A DNA stretch of 64,000 nucleotides from Brachyspira suanatina. GTDB taxonomy: Bacteria; Spirochaetota; Brachyspiria; Brachyspirales; Brachyspiraceae. The first letter of the stretch is position 1. Every line of letters begins with the position of its first letter. The notes under the pieces were generated by a model that made no database searches, was not told the DNA's origin, and saw nothing but the letters and a program-made list of their open reading frames with translations. Where the stretch lies: contig NZ_CVLB01000003.1 of the NCBI RefSeq assembly GCF_001049755.1, positions 248,001 to 312,000 of the forward strand, read 5' to 3'. Positions 21,673 through 31,059 of this stretch are shown here, piece after piece. Made by a program: the position numbers and the translations under genes.

Positions 21673-22582
21673 TTATGTTTCCTCCTTTTTCTAATTCATT
21701 TAATAAGAAATCTAATTTATCAAGCCCTCGAGGTATTGAGTATTTTTTGTTATCTTCCTGTGTTTTATTTTCTTTATTGGTATTATTTTGATGATTTTCA
21801 TTTTTTTGACATAAAGCCATTCTTAATAAGTCTTGAAGTTTTAATGAATATCTTTTATTTAGTGGTAATTTTAAGAAATTAAACTTTACTATAGATAATG
21901 CTTCATCAAAATTATCATGCACACGTTTTTTGAATATATCAATTAAAAAGCTAGTATATATTTTATGATATTTATGATTGATTTTAACGCCTATTAATTC
22001 TTTATGAAGCTCATTATATTTTTCTAAAAACTCTTCCTGCTTTTTATCCTCTTCTTTTTCCTCAGGAGTTTTTTCTTCTTCGCTTTTTTCTTTTTCTTCT
22101 TTGATTAATTTCGGAGGCTGTAAAGGTTCTGTGTTTACATCATCATTAAACAAGCTAGGCTCATCGTATTTCTGCTCTACAGGTGCATCCATATTTTGTA
22201 TTGCTCTGTCTTCTTCAACAAGCATCTCTATAGCTTTTTTTAATCCTGAGAAATTATATACTGTTCCTTTTCCCCTGAATATATTATTTTTATATATATT
22301 CCTACTTGAAAAAGTTAAATAGCCTTTTGCATATAAACTCTGTCTTTGTCTGCAATAATGCTGAGTCGTCGGATTGATTTCTTTATCTCTGATTTCTTTT
22401 TCTTCTCTCCAGCTCAAACTCATTACAGCGATTATAAACTCAAACTCGCTTGCAGTAAGTCCTAGTCTTTTTCTGTAATAAATTAATGTGTTCGGTATAG
22501 AGGTAAAACCTCTATCAAGCATAGCATCGCCATACGTTGATATTAAGTATTCGCTTTTTACTTCTGGTGTTTCTGTAGTCAT
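21638..22582 (-). CDS. phage replication initiator (winged-helix, replisome organiser)
   Basis: This 314-residue protein has an N-terminal winged-helix domain: FTSIPNTLIYYRKRLGLTAS, FEFIIAVMSLSWREEKE, then QRQSLYAKGYLTFSSRN. This matches replisome-organiser or RepA-N-like initiators. A Lys/Glu-rich linker (about residues 160-185) leads to a helical C-terminal part. I use ATG 22582 (MTTETPEVK) because GGAG sits 8 bases upstream; an ATG at 22597 lacks one. It is the first gene of the early operon. Confidence 0.75.
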   Translation of the reverse strand: MTTETPEVKSEYLISTYGDAMLDRGFTSIPNTLIYYRKRLGLTASEFEFIIAVMSLSWREEKEIRDKEINPTTQHYCRQRQSLYAKGYLTFSSRNIYKNNIFRGKGTVYNFSGLKKAIEMLVEEDRAIQNMDAPVEQKYDEPSLFNDDVNTEPLQPPKLIKEEKEKSEEEKTPEEKEEDKKQEEFLEKYNELHKELIGVKINHKYHKIYTSFLIDIFKKRVHDNFDEALSIVKFNFLKLPLNKRYSLKLQDLLRMALCQKNENHQNNTNKENKTQEDNKKYSIPRGLDKLDFLLNELEKGGNINEAYAKIANCG

Positions 22583-22770
22583 TATACTGCTCCGCATAAA
22601 TATTTTTTTGATTTGTTTTCAAATGATTTAAATAAATTTGTATTGCATTGATTTGTTATTTTTTTAACTGATGGATAGTTAAAAGATATGCTCATATTTA
22701 TATTAAAAAAGTTATAAAAAAACTTTTTATTTGCTTTTATTTTCGAGATTTTTAAAAATTGATTTTGTTT

Positions 22771-22805
22771 AAAATCTAGTATGTTTTTTACGCATACTAG
22801 ATTTT
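22771..22805. terminator. terminator-like hairpin near prophage edge
   Basis: AAAATCTAGTATG (22771-22783) pairs perfectly with CATACTAGATTTT (22793-22805), with T-rich sequence after it on the plus strand. Confidence 0.65.
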
Positions 22806-22921
22806 TTATTGTGTCGATTTTTATTATGAACGAAGATTTTGAAACCTGTACCGCTTTCCATATTCTTTTGAAATTCGTTAAAATTATTATTTTTTATTAT
22901 TACTAAATTAGAATTTATTAG

Positions 22922-23040
22922 CACACACCCAAGCGTTATTTAAATTTAGAATATTACACACCGCACGCGAGGTAAAATTTAGATATATGCTTATTAATAA
23001 TTGCAATCTAAATTATATATAAATCCTGCTTACCGTGCGT
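22922..23040. repeat. dispersed palindromic repeat, partial copy
   Basis: Contains ACCCAAGCGTTATTTA (end of the GC core unit) followed by CCGCACGC ... ACCGTGCGT, the long inverted repeat also seen at 40992-41073 and 53026-53103. Confidence 0.6.
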
Positions 23041-23067
23041 TTTTAAGATAAAATAAATAATAAAAAA

Positions 23068-23964
23068 TTACTCGGCGAAATTTATAAGCTCGCCAATATT
23101 TTCTATAGAGCAAATTATCTTATCTCCTTTTTTCATGTATTTAGGAGGATTAAAAGACATTCCAACACCTCCAGGGGTTCCTGTGGCAATTATATCTCCT
23201 GCTTCTAAAGTCATACCTTTTGATATATCAGACACTAAATAATTTATATCATGAATCATATATTTAGTATTTGAAGATTGTCTTACTTCATCACTTAGAA
23301 TACTTTTTATATTTAGTTCTAGAGGTAATTTAAAATCATCTTTATGAACTATGCAAGGTCCCATAGCACTGTATGAATCCAAACTTTTTCCTTTATACCA
23401 CTGAGAATGTTCTTTTTGTATATTTCTAGAAGATATATCGTTGAATATGCTGTATCCAAATATATAATCATTAACTTCTTCAGGTTTTATATCTTTTGCA
23501 GTTTTTCCTATAATTACAGCTAATTCAACCTCATAGTCAAGGCATTCATCTAAATCGAATCTTGCTTTTATTTTATCGCCGAAACCAATTATTTCTATGG
23601 CCCTTTTAGAAAAGTATACAGGTGCTTTAACTTCCTTAAAATCTTTCATATCCTTTTTTATTTCACCTAAATGATCACTATAATTCACACCTACGCATAT
23701 AATATCATGAATTGGCTTTCTTATAGGAGATAATATTTTAACATTTTCTATAGAGTATGCTCTCTCAAAATTTTCTTCAGCATATTTCAATTTATTTAAA
23801 ATGTCGCTGTTTTCATTGATCATGTTTATTAATTGTATCATAGGGTTATTATTGCATTTGAAATCAGATATTATTTCACTTATAGCAATAACTTTATTTC
23901 CATCCTTGCTTAATATACCTACAGACTCCGTATTATTCCATTCAACAAAAGATATGAATTTCAT
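23068..23964 (-). CDS. fumarylacetoacetate hydrolase (FAH) family protein
   Basis: This 298-residue enzyme carries the C-terminal FAH domain: IICVGVNYSDHLGE, then PVYFSKRAIEIIGFGDKI, and the metal ligands in LDYEVELAVIIG (Glu-x-Glu) and FNDISSRNIQ (Asp). The final TGTPGGVGMSFNPPKYMKKGD is the family's substrate loop. It probably acts on 2-keto acids (hydrolase or decarboxylase). The exact substrate cannot be read. Cytoplasmic; it is the first host gene after the prophage. Confidence 0.92.
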   Translation of the reverse strand: MKFISFVEWNNTESVGILSKDGNKVIAISEIISDFKCNNNPMIQLINMINENSDILNKLKYAEENFERAYSIENVKILSPIRKPIHDIICVGVNYSDHLGEIKKDMKDFKEVKAPVYFSKRAIEIIGFGDKIKARFDLDECLDYEVELAVIIGKTAKDIKPEEVNDYIFGYSIFNDISSRNIQKEHSQWYKGKSLDSYSAMGPCIVHKDDFKLPLELNIKSILSDEVRQSSNTKYMIHDINYLVSDISKGMTLEAGDIIATGTPGGVGMSFNPPKYMKKGDKIICSIENIGELINFAE

Positions 23965-24124
23965 TATATAACTCCGAAAAATATTTTTATTGATATATTA
24001 AACTTCTCTATACGATTATCATTTTAATAAAAAATTGAGATAATTTTTAAAGTTTTTTAATCAATAGTGTTTCATACATTATAGTAAATTTATAAATGTT
24101 TTTCAATATAACGATAATAAAAAC

Positions 24125-24152
24125 TTGAATATTAAAGAATATAAAATATAAT
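24125..24152 (+). promoter_or_regulatory. promoter of the UvrD/PcrA gene
   Basis: TTGAAT (24125-24130), 16-base spacer, TATAAT (24147-24152), 31 bases before the start codon. Confidence 0.65.
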
Positions 24153-24182
24153 TAGTATCTATTTTTATATTAAGGTGCATAT

Positions 24183-26162
24183 ATGGATATACTTGAAAAT
24201 GTGAGCGAAGTTCAAAGAGAAGGAATATTGCATACCGGAAGTCCGCTTCTTCTCTTAGCTGGTGCAGGAAGCGGTAAAACTTTAGTTATTACCAGAAAAA
24301 TAGCTTATCTTATTAATGAACTTGAGGTCGCTCCTGAAAATATAATGGCTGTAACTTTTACCAACAAAGCAGCACATGAAATGAAAGAGAGAGTATGCAG
24401 TCTGCTTCCAGATATAAAGCCAAGCAGATTATTTATAAGAACTTTTCACTCTGCATGTTTAAGAATATTGAAAGAGAATGCACATTTTTTGGGATATAAA
24501 TCTAATTTTCTAATTTTAGATGAAGGAGATAAGGCTTCTGTCATTAAAAGAATAATGAAGGAAGAAGAAGTGCCAAAAAGTATAGGACAGAAACTTATAA
24601 CAAGATTTATATCTAATGTAAAAAATGGAATGGATGACGGTATAGTTTTCGACAGAGATATTTTTGAAAATGTTTATAAAAAATATACAGAGTATGAATT
24701 TAATGAAAATGTAATGGATTTTGATGATTTAATTTTAAATACTATAAAATTATTTGAACAAGAAAATAAAGTTTTGAATTATTATAGAAACAGATTTAAA
24801 TATATATTAGTAGATGAGTTTCAGGACACTAATCCTCAGCAGTATAAATTAATAAAATTATTAACTCAAGATGCAGATAATGATTTAACGGTTGTAGGCG
24901 ATGATGATCAGAGTATATATGCATTCAGAGGTGCGGACGTTTTGAACATACTTGATTTTGAAAAAGATTATCCTAATACAAAGATAGTTCGTCTTGAAGA
25001 GAATTACAGATGTCCTAAGGATATTGTAGAAGCTGCTTTGAGTGTTATAAAAAATAATAGTAATCGTCATGAAAAGAATGTATTTTCTAATAAGCCTAAT
25101 GAGTTTAAAATAGAAAATTGGATTTGCTATAGTGATTTAGAAGAGGCTAGAAGTGTAGTTAATGAAATAGAATCTTTATTTGATAATGGATTTGAAGCAA
25201 GGGATATTGTTGTATTATTTAGGACAAACAGCCAGTCTAGAGCTTATGAAAAGGAGTTAAGGCTTCATTCTATAAATTATAAAATAGTTGGAGGAGTTGG
25301 ATTCTTTGAACGTATTGAGATAAAAGATTCAATTTCTTTTTTAAGACTTATGACTGGTTTCGGAGATAATTTCAGTGTAAGGCGTACTATAAATGTTCCG
25401 CCTAGAGGAATAGGGGAGAAGAGCTTCAGCAATTTTGAAACTTTTGCAAATAGCAGAAAATTAACCCTTTATAATGCTATTGATTATATTGATGAATCAG
25501 GGCTTTCTAAAAAAGCTATTTTGAATATAAAGGCATACAAAAATATTATAGAAGAATATGCTGTGAAAATAAAAGAAGATATCATAAATGAAGAAGGTAT
25601 TCATATAGAATTATTATTCTTTGAGTTTTTAAAAGATATAGATTATTTTTCAATATTTAAAGGCGATGGTAATGAGAGAGTAATAACAGCAGAAGAGAAT
25701 ATTAAAGAACTTTTCAGAGGTTTTTATGATTATAAATCAATGGAGCCTAATGCTACACTCATAACATTCTTAGAGGAAAATACTTTGTACAGAGATTTAA
25801 CTACTAATGATGATAAAGAAGATTATGTAATATTGATGACTATTCATAATGCTAAGGGTTTGGAATTTGATGTTGTATTTATGACTGGAATGGAGCAGGG
25901 AGTTTTTCCTCATTATTTTTCGCTTGAAGAAGAAAATGGTATTGATGAAGAGAGAAGGCTTTGCTATGTAGGCATAACAAGGGCAAGGAGAAAACTTTAT
26001 CTCACATACTCAAAAAAACGAAGGGTAAGCACTGGTATAATGGAGCAGATTCCTTCTTCATTCTTAATGGAAATACCTAAAAAGTTAATGCTGATAAAAG
26101 AAAAAGCTAATTATTATTCTGGAAATTATATGGATATAGATGAAGATGCTTTTGATTATTAA
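24183..26162 (+). CDS. UvrD/PcrA-family DNA helicase
   Basis: This 659-residue superfamily 1A helicase has all motifs in order: Walker A GAGSGKT (27-33), VTFTNKAAHEMKERV, FHSACLRIL, DEFQDTNPQQ, GDDDQSIYAFRGA, ENYRCP, FRTNSQSRAYE, LMTIHNAKGLEFDVVF and ERRLCYVGITRARRKL. It unwinds DNA in repair (nucleotide excision, mismatch repair, clearing of RecA). It is slightly shorter than typical PcrA (about 720), ending soon after motif VI. The ATG has AAGGTG upstream. The gene stands alone with its own promoter. Confidence 0.96.
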   Translation: MDILENVSEVQREGILHTGSPLLLLAGAGSGKTLVITRKIAYLINELEVAPENIMAVTFTNKAAHEMKERVCSLLPDIKPSRLFIRTFHSACLRILKENAHFLGYKSNFLILDEGDKASVIKRIMKEEEVPKSIGQKLITRFISNVKNGMDDGIVFDRDIFENVYKKYTEYEFNENVMDFDDLILNTIKLFEQENKVLNYYRNRFKYILVDEFQDTNPQQYKLIKLLTQDADNDLTVVGDDDQSIYAFRGADVLNILDFEKDYPNTKIVRLEENYRCPKDIVEAALSVIKNNSNRHEKNVFSNKPNEFKIENWICYSDLEEARSVVNEIESLFDNGFEARDIVVLFRTNSQSRAYEKELRLHSINYKIVGGVGFFERIEIKDSISFLRLMTGFGDNFSVRRTINVPPRGIGEKSFSNFETFANSRKLTLYNAIDYIDESGLSKKAILNIKAYKNIIEEYAVKIKEDIINEEGIHIELLFFEFLKDIDYFSIFKGDGNERVITAEENIKELFRGFYDYKSMEPNATLITFLEENTLYRDLTTNDDKEDYVILMTIHNAKGLEFDVVFMTGMEQGVFPHYFSLEEENGIDEERRLCYVGITRARRKLYLTYSKKRRVSTGIMEQIPSSFLMEIPKKLMLIKEKANYYSGNYMDIDEDAFDY

Positions 26163-26257
26163 AAATTTTAATTAAATAATATTATCTAAATATAAATTTA
26201 ATATTAAAATAATACTATGGATAATGGTAAGTATTATTTTAATTTTTAAACTTACTA

Positions 26258-26590
26258 ACGCACGGTGAGTAGAATTTCATATACTATTTAAATTATAATT
26301 ATTAATTGGCGTATATTTTATGCGTTGTGTAAATAATAAATTTAAATACAGCTAGGGTGGGATTAAAAAAATCTAATTTACGTAATAAATAATAAAAAGT
26401 AAAAATTTTATATTTTAATAATAGACCTAAAGGGTGGGCAAATGTAATTAAATTTTAAAACTTAATTTACATACCCCGCCCTTTATTCTTTGGTATTTTA
26501 CTATGAAATTTTAATTTTGCTTTACCTAATATCTATTTATAAATATTAACACCCGCACAAGCTTTCATTAGATTTATAATATACCCCTAT
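26258..26590. repeat. composite palindromic repeat, degenerate copy
   Basis: ACGCACGG at 26258 starts the first arm. AGGGTGGG at 26354, an inner hairpin AAAGGGTGGGCAAATGTAAT ... ACATACCCCGCCCTTT (26429-26483) and CACCCGCACAAG (26550) follow. The rest of the gap 26163-26670 holds only the promoter of the next gene. Confidence 0.75.
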
Positions 26591-26606
26591 AGTTATATCA
26601 TAAAAT

Positions 26607-26634
26607 TTGATTTTTTTTTCTTTCATGCTAAAAT
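26607..26634 (+). promoter_or_regulatory. promoter of the MutM-like gene
   Basis: TTGATT (26607-26612), 16-base spacer ending in TGC (extended -10), TAAAAT (26629-26634). Confidence 0.6.
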
Positions 26635-26670
26635 ATAAAGTAAACATAATATACAGGAAGATTAAAAGCT

Positions 26671-27327
26671 ATGAAAGAACTGCCAAATTTAATTACATTA
26701 ATAAACTCAATCAAAAGTGAAATTTGCTATTCTTATATAAATAAAATAGTAGCCATAGATAAACAATACAAAGAAATGGAAGATATAGAAGGACAGAAAA
26801 TAATAGATGTACTCAGATACGGAGGATATATGCATTTTCAGTTTTCTCAAGATGCTATGCTTGTAGATTTAGGGCCAAACGGCTCTTTTGTATTAACTGA
26901 AGATGATGATTATGAAAACAGTATATTAAAATTAGAAACAGATCATGGTAATTTCTTCGTTGTAGATGATGGTAAAGATAAGAATGAAATTACTAAAATA
27001 ATACCTATTTGGAAAGATTCTACTACTATGCCTCAAATAGGGTATGATCCTCTTACTAAACAATTCAATTACAATTTATTTTGTCAATTATTAGCGGATA
27101 ATGATACAACAGTAGAAAAACTTATAAAAAACCCATTAATATTGAGCGGAATAGGTAATGTATATGGTGATATGATATTGAAGAAGGCATCTATTACTAA
27201 AAAAACTAAAACATCAGATGTAACTAAAGTAAAAGCAAGAGAAATATTTGATGCTATAAAACAAGTTCTAAGAGAAGCTTCTGGAAATACAGAAGAAGAT
27301 GACGGAGATCCTTCAGAAGAGGAATAA
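26671..27327 (+). CDS. formamidopyrimidine-DNA glycosylase-like protein without the catalytic proline
   Basis: The C-terminal half shows the helix-two-turn-helix domain of the Fpg/MutM/Nei family: DPLTKQFNYNLFCQLLAD followed by NPLILSGIGNVYGDMILKKA with Asn163 and then FDAIKQVLREA. The N-terminal half keeps the beta-sandwich pattern (IIDVLRYGGYMHFQF, AMLVDLGPNGSFVL). However, the start is MKELPN rather than MPELPE, so the Pro2 nucleophile is missing. The C-terminal zinc finger is also absent; it is replaced by an acidic tail (TEEDDGDPSEEE). It may bind DNA without canonical glycosylase activity. Length 218, versus about 270 for MutM. Confidence 0.75.
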   Translation: MKELPNLITLINSIKSEICYSYINKIVAIDKQYKEMEDIEGQKIIDVLRYGGYMHFQFSQDAMLVDLGPNGSFVLTEDDDYENSILKLETDHGNFFVVDDGKDKNEITKIIPIWKDSTTMPQIGYDPLTKQFNYNLFCQLLADNDTTVEKLIKNPLILSGIGNVYGDMILKKASITKKTKTSDVTKVKAREIFDAIKQVLREASGNTEEDDGDPSEEE

Positions 27328-27358
27328 TTTTGTAATTTTTAAGTTATAAGATAATAAA

Positions 27359-27383
27359 AAGCCCTGAAATAATTTCAGGGCTT
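27359..27383. terminator. shared terminator between convergent genes
   Basis: AAGCCCTGAAA and TTTCAGGGCTT form an 11-bp stem with a 3-base loop, flanked by A-runs and T-runs on both sides. Confidence 0.9.
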
Positions 27384-27405
27384 ATTTTTTATAGTAAATT
27401 AAATA

Positions 27406-28233
27406 TTAATAGAATAATTCAGGCTCAGCTCTTCTTTTAAACTCATCTTCCAAATCATGCTGATGGTATAAGAAACCTTCATCATCATAATATCTGCAAT
27501 GCTCAGGACATTTCTTAATACAAGCACCGCATTTTATACATTTACCTACATATTTTGTAATATCTTCGAAATCAATTGAAGCCAAAGGACATACATGAGC
27601 GCAAGTTTTGCAATTAGTACATTTTGAAGTATCTACTTTAGGTTTAACCTTTAATATATCTATAGCATGTTCATTCTTGTCTTTAGGCATATAATAAGGA
27701 CGAATAGGGTCATTTCCTCTAACCTTAATAGGTTCTTTAGGAATATCAGTCATATTTTTGATTTTTTCAACAACTTTATCAACGAATTCAGCGGCAATAG
27801 CCATATCTTTATCATCAGGTCTTCCAGCACCAAGCACATAAGAGAAAGCATGTTCTCCTATAAATCCAGCACCTGCTATAGTATAAAAACCATTTTCCTG
27901 CATAGTATTTCTAAGCTCAATTAAAGAATCATCGAAATTTCTGTTTCCATATAATACAACCGGAATAGCTAAAGCTCCATTAGCCTTGATATTATTCTTG
28001 TAGTATGGAAGCATTACATTAGGTATTCTTCCGGCATAAGTAGGAGTTCCGCATATTACCAAATCATTTTCTTTGAACTCCAATATACCTTCTCTTTTCT
28101 TTGGTAAAGTAAAATTATACTTTTCAAATTCAACATTAAGTTTCTTAGCTATATTTTCGCCTATATAAGAAACTATCTTTTGAGTAGTACCTGTGGCACT
28201 ATAATATATTGAATAAACTTTGTCAACTTTCAT
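27406..28233 (-). CDS. EFR1-type flavodoxin-ferredoxin fusion protein
   Basis: The N-terminal flavodoxin-like domain (IYYSATGTTQKIVSYIG, about residues 8-24, and GTPTYAGRIP) binds FMN. The C-terminal part has two [4Fe-4S] motifs, CTNCKTCAHVCPL and CIKCGACIKKCP. This combination is the EFR1 family, common in anaerobes; the electron partner is unknown. I choose ATG 28233 (MKVDKVYS) since GGGAG is then spaced correctly; ATG 28242 is too close to it. Confidence 0.9.
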   Translation of the reverse strand: MKVDKVYSIYYSATGTTQKIVSYIGENIAKKLNVEFEKYNFTLPKKREGILEFKENDLVICGTPTYAGRIPNVMLPYYKNNIKANGALAIPVVLYGNRNFDDSLIELRNTMQENGFYTIAGAGFIGEHAFSYVLGAGRPDDKDMAIAAEFVDKVVEKIKNMTDIPKEPIKVRGNDPIRPYYMPKDKNEHAIDILKVKPKVDTSKCTNCKTCAHVCPLASIDFEDITKYVGKCIKCGACIKKCPEHCRYYDDEGFLYHQHDLEDEFKRRAEPELFY

Positions 28234-28276
28234 AATAAACATACTCCCTTCATGTATTTTTTACTATATAATAATT

Positions 28277-28305
28277 TATTATGTAAATTTATTTGAGTAA
28301 GTCAA
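28277..28305 (-). promoter_or_regulatory. promoter of the EFR1 gene
   Basis: On the minus strand: TTGACT (28305-28300), 17-base spacer, ATAATA (28282-28277). Confidence 0.55.
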
Positions 28306-28373
28306 TAGCAAATAGATAAAAAAGTATTTAATATCATATTTACATATAAAATAAAAAAATATTCATTTAAGTA

Positions 28374-28401
28374 TTGACTTTTTTTTTAATTATTATATAA
28401 T
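28374..28401 (+). promoter_or_regulatory. tRNA promoter
   Basis: TTGACT (28374-28379), 16-base spacer, TATAAT (28396-28401), 35 bases before the tRNA. Confidence 0.65.
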
Positions 28402-28436
28402 AATTAAATCTAAAGAATAATTTTCTTGAGATTTAG

Positions 28437-28510
28437 GGGCCAGTAGCTCAGTCGGTTAGAGCAGATGACTCATAATCATCGGGTCCGGGGTTCAAGTCCC
28501 TGCTGGCCCA
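28437..28510 (+). tRNA. tRNA with CAT anticodon (elongator Met; Ile2 possible)
   Basis: A cloverleaf is read directly: acceptor stem GGGCCAG / CTGGCCC, D-arm GCTC...GAGC, anticodon stem GATGA / TCATC with loop CTCATAA, T-arm CGGGG-TTCAAGT-CCCTG and discriminator A. No CCA is encoded. The anticodon stem lacks the three G-C pairs of initiator tRNA. A lysidine-modified tRNA-Ile has the same anticodon and cannot be excluded. Confidence 0.95.
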
Positions 28511-28626
28511 ATACCCTAAAAAACATCATTTATCATATTTACACATTACAGGCTTTTATTTTAACCTGGCTTATTTAGCAAATAAGATTTTTTTTATAAA
28601 TAAAACTTTTTTCTATTATAAATATA

Positions 28627-28668
28627 AAAAAATCAGTTTTCTTAATTATTTTAAGTGACTGATTTTTT
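28627..28668. terminator. terminator downstream of the 105-aa gene
   Basis: AAAAAATCAGT pairs with ACTGATTTTTT around an inner CTTAA/TTAAG stem. T-run on both strands. Confidence 0.75.
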
Positions 28669-28985
28669 TATGCTCTATTTAAAGTTACATTTCTTGTAAC
28701 TATTAAACTGCCGCTAATCTTTTCAGGTAATTCTATTTCTATAGAATTATTAGAATTAAATTTTATATGAAAAATATCTTCTCCAAATTTCATATCATAA
28801 TTATCTTTGTCATAATCAGAACCCAAAGATATACTATGACTTATTTTACCAACTATAGGTGCTATAGTGCTTACTTTTATTTCGCCTTTTTCGTCTATTA
28901 AAGCTTCTATATCTATATCGAAACTAAGAAAATTTTTTATTGTTGCATTGCCTCTGTAAAGGCCTTTTCTATCTTTTAATAACAT
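28668..28985 (-). CDS. hypothetical beta-rich protein (105 aa)
   Basis: This 105-residue protein starts MLLKDRKGLYRGNATIKNFL. Regularly alternating strands dominate (IDIEALIDEKGEIKVSTIAP, FGEDIFHIKFNSNNSIEIEL), pointing to an all-beta fold. No signal peptide and no known family. It stands alone between the tRNA and the oligopeptide-binding protein gene, with its own terminator. Confidence 0.6.
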   Translation of the reverse strand: MLLKDRKGLYRGNATIKNFLSFDIDIEALIDEKGEIKVSTIAPIVGKISHSISLGSDYDKDNYDMKFGEDIFHIKFNSNNSIEIELPEKISGSLIVTRNVTLNRA

Positions 28986-29082
28986 AATATAATCCCCGAA
29001 TAATTTTTATATAAATATAATAACATTTTTTATGAAAAAAGACAAATTTAAAAAAGTGTCTAATATTGTAAATTACATAAAT

Positions 29083-29121
29083 AAAGACGGATTTTTCTAA
29101 AATATTAGAAAATCCGCCTTT
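29083..29121 (-). terminator. terminator of the OppA-like gene
   Basis: AAAGACGGATTTTTCTAA pairs with TTAGAAAATCCGCCTTT to give a long hairpin just after the stop of the minus-strand gene. Confidence 0.8.
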
Positions 29122-29146
29122 AATATTATAAAATCAATTAATTTTA

Positions 29147-30760
29147 TTATTCAGCTAATTTCGCATAATAGAATTTATGGGCTCCAAGAGGATCAAAAAT
29201 AACATCAGATAACTTTTTACTAATCATAATAGGGTCAGTGTAGAAATAAAGAGGTATCAATCCCATATCTTCCATAAGTATATCTTCTGCCTCATGCATA
29301 GCTTTCATTCTTATATCCTGATCTATTGTTGACATGGCAAGCTTCAATTTATCATCATAAGCTTTATTAGAGTAGCCTCCATTATTTTGTATGCTATAGC
29401 TTAAGAATACGCCTAAAAAACTCATAGGATCATTATAATCAGCTATCCAGCCATGACGTGCTATAACATAGTTTTTTTCTTGTCTTGTAGTTTGGAAAGT
29501 AGCCCATTCTTCCTGAGCTATAGTAGAGTCTATACCAAGACCCTCTTTCCACATCTGCTGAACTGCTTCAAATATTTGTATATGCTCTCCTGAATTTGAT
29601 TTGAACTCTATAACAGGGAAATTTTCACCATTAGGATAACCGGCATCTGCTAGAAGTTGTTTTGCCTCTTCTAAATTCTTTTGATGATCTTCAGGTTTTA
29701 TACTGTAATAATCACCGCCTACCTTTCTAAAATCTCCATCAGCTCCTTCAACATCATTTACTCCGCTAGGAACCCAGGCACTTGCAGGAAGCTGTCCGGC
29801 TCTTGTTACTTGTTCTACTAGATAATTTCTATCTATAGCTAAAGTTAAAGCCTTACGAACTCTAGCATCTTTTAATATTTCATTAGTGATATTCAAACAA
29901 TAATAATATGTACCCAAGTAAGGAGAAATATGCATTAAACCTTCGCTTTTTAAATTTTCAATATCCTGAAGCGGAGGATTATTAGCAAAATGCAAAGAAC
30001 CTTCTTTTATACCAGCAACAGCAGCAGTACCATTTTGCATAAGTATAAATACCAATTTTTCAGGAACTATATTATTAACATTCCAATAATTAGTATTTTT
30101 TACAACTACTATTCTGTCATCTGTTCTTCTTTCTGTCATTATAAAAGGTCCGTTTCCTATATAAGTATCAGGAGAGAGTGTCCAATTATCTCCATTTTCT
30201 TCTATCATATCTTTTCTAACAGGATAGAATGTATAAAAAGCAACTAGCTCTAAAAAATAAGCCGTAGGGGCATTCAATTTTACTTCCAAAGTTTTTTCAT
30301 CTATAGCTTTAATACCTAATTCAGAAACTGGCTTCTTGCCAGAATTAATGTCCATAGCATTTAATACAGGTTCAAACTGATAAGCATATTCGCTTGCAGT
30401 AACAGGATCAACCACCCTCTGCCAAGCATAAACAAAATCCTCTGCTGTAATCTTTTCACCGTCAGACCATTTAGCATTATCTCTTATATGGAATGTATAA
30501 GTAAGTCCGTCTTCACTTATATCCCAGCTTTCAGCAACGCCTGGTACTATTTTATTATCCTTATCTCTTGTAGCAAGTCCCTCAAAAACATGCTGAATAT
30601 AGATATTAGCATCTACAGTAGAATTTAAAGCAGGATCTATAGTTTTAGGCTCAGGTCCCACATTAATATATATAGCTCCTTCTTCATTTTTCTTTCCGCC
30701 GCATGATATAAATAATAGCATCATGCTTACAGATAAAATCATAATTAGAATCTTTTTCAT
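29147..30760 (-). CDS. oligopeptide ABC transporter substrate-binding lipoprotein
   Basis: This 537-residue solute-binding protein of family 5 (OppA type) has a lipoprotein signal peptide MKKILIMILSVSMMLLFISC with lipobox FISC (Cys20), followed by GGKKNEEG. EPKTIDPALNSTVDANIYIQ, the start of the mature domain, and RKALTLAIDRNYLVEQV with AEQLLADAGYPNG-type text are typical. It would capture peptides for an Opp permease. The permease genes are not adjacent, so the protein is encoded alone with its own promoter and terminator. Confidence 0.92.
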   Translation of the reverse strand: MKKILIMILSVSMMLLFISCGGKKNEEGAIYINVGPEPKTIDPALNSTVDANIYIQHVFEGLATRDKDNKIVPGVAESWDISEDGLTYTFHIRDNAKWSDGEKITAEDFVYAWQRVVDPVTASEYAYQFEPVLNAMDINSGKKPVSELGIKAIDEKTLEVKLNAPTAYFLELVAFYTFYPVRKDMIEENGDNWTLSPDTYIGNGPFIMTERRTDDRIVVVKNTNYWNVNNIVPEKLVFILMQNGTAAVAGIKEGSLHFANNPPLQDIENLKSEGLMHISPYLGTYYYCLNITNEILKDARVRKALTLAIDRNYLVEQVTRAGQLPASAWVPSGVNDVEGADGDFRKVGGDYYSIKPEDHQKNLEEAKQLLADAGYPNGENFPVIEFKSNSGEHIQIFEAVQQMWKEGLGIDSTIAQEEWATFQTTRQEKNYVIARHGWIADYNDPMSFLGVFLSYSIQNNGGYSNKAYDDKLKLAMSTIDQDIRMKAMHEAEDILMEDMGLIPLYFYTDPIMISKKLSDVIFDPLGAHKFYYAKLAE

Positions 30761-30793
30761 AGCTGTTATCCTATATATTTTTTATTTAAAAGT

Positions 30794-30821
30794 ATTATAT
30801 TTTATATTAACTATTAATCAA
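30794..30821 (-). promoter_or_regulatory. promoter of the OppA-like gene
   Basis: On the minus strand: TTGATT (30821-30816), 16-base spacer, TATAAT (30799-30794). Confidence 0.65.
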
Positions 30822-30997
30822 TGATTTTTTTTACATTTAAACATATTTATCTAAAATAATTAATCTACTCATAAATTTTATACTTTATATATAAGAAATT
30901 ATTTTAAATTTCTTCAAAAATGTATGATTTGTATTATATGTTAATTTACAATTAATTTACAATACTATATTTTTTGTAAAATTTATTTAAATTTACC

Positions 30998-31026
30998 TTT
31001 ACAAAACTTATTTAATGTGCTATACT
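30998..31026 (+). promoter_or_regulatory. promoter of the small membrane protein operon
   Basis: TTTACA (30998-31003), 17-base spacer, TATACT (31021-31026). AAGGAGG follows before the first start codon. Confidence 0.7.
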
Positions 31027-31059
31027 TTAATTATAAGGGATTAATAAGGAGGTAATAAT

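Larger units (their letters stand above)
22583..23067. other. intergenic region at the right side of the prophage
   Basis: No gene in this stretch. It holds a TTAACT/AGTTAA palindrome (22664-22682) upstream of the replication initiator, a perfect 13-bp hairpin with T-run (22771-22805) and a degenerate copy of the dispersed palindromic repeat (22922-23040). The prophage boundary is probably here, but the left attachment site is outside the window so no repeat can be matched. Confidence 0.6.

Noticed and set aside
28437-28510. tRNA gene as the prophage attachment site
   Set aside because: It lies 5.9 kb from the last phage gene with a FAH enzyme, a helicase and other host genes in between, and no integrase is next to it.
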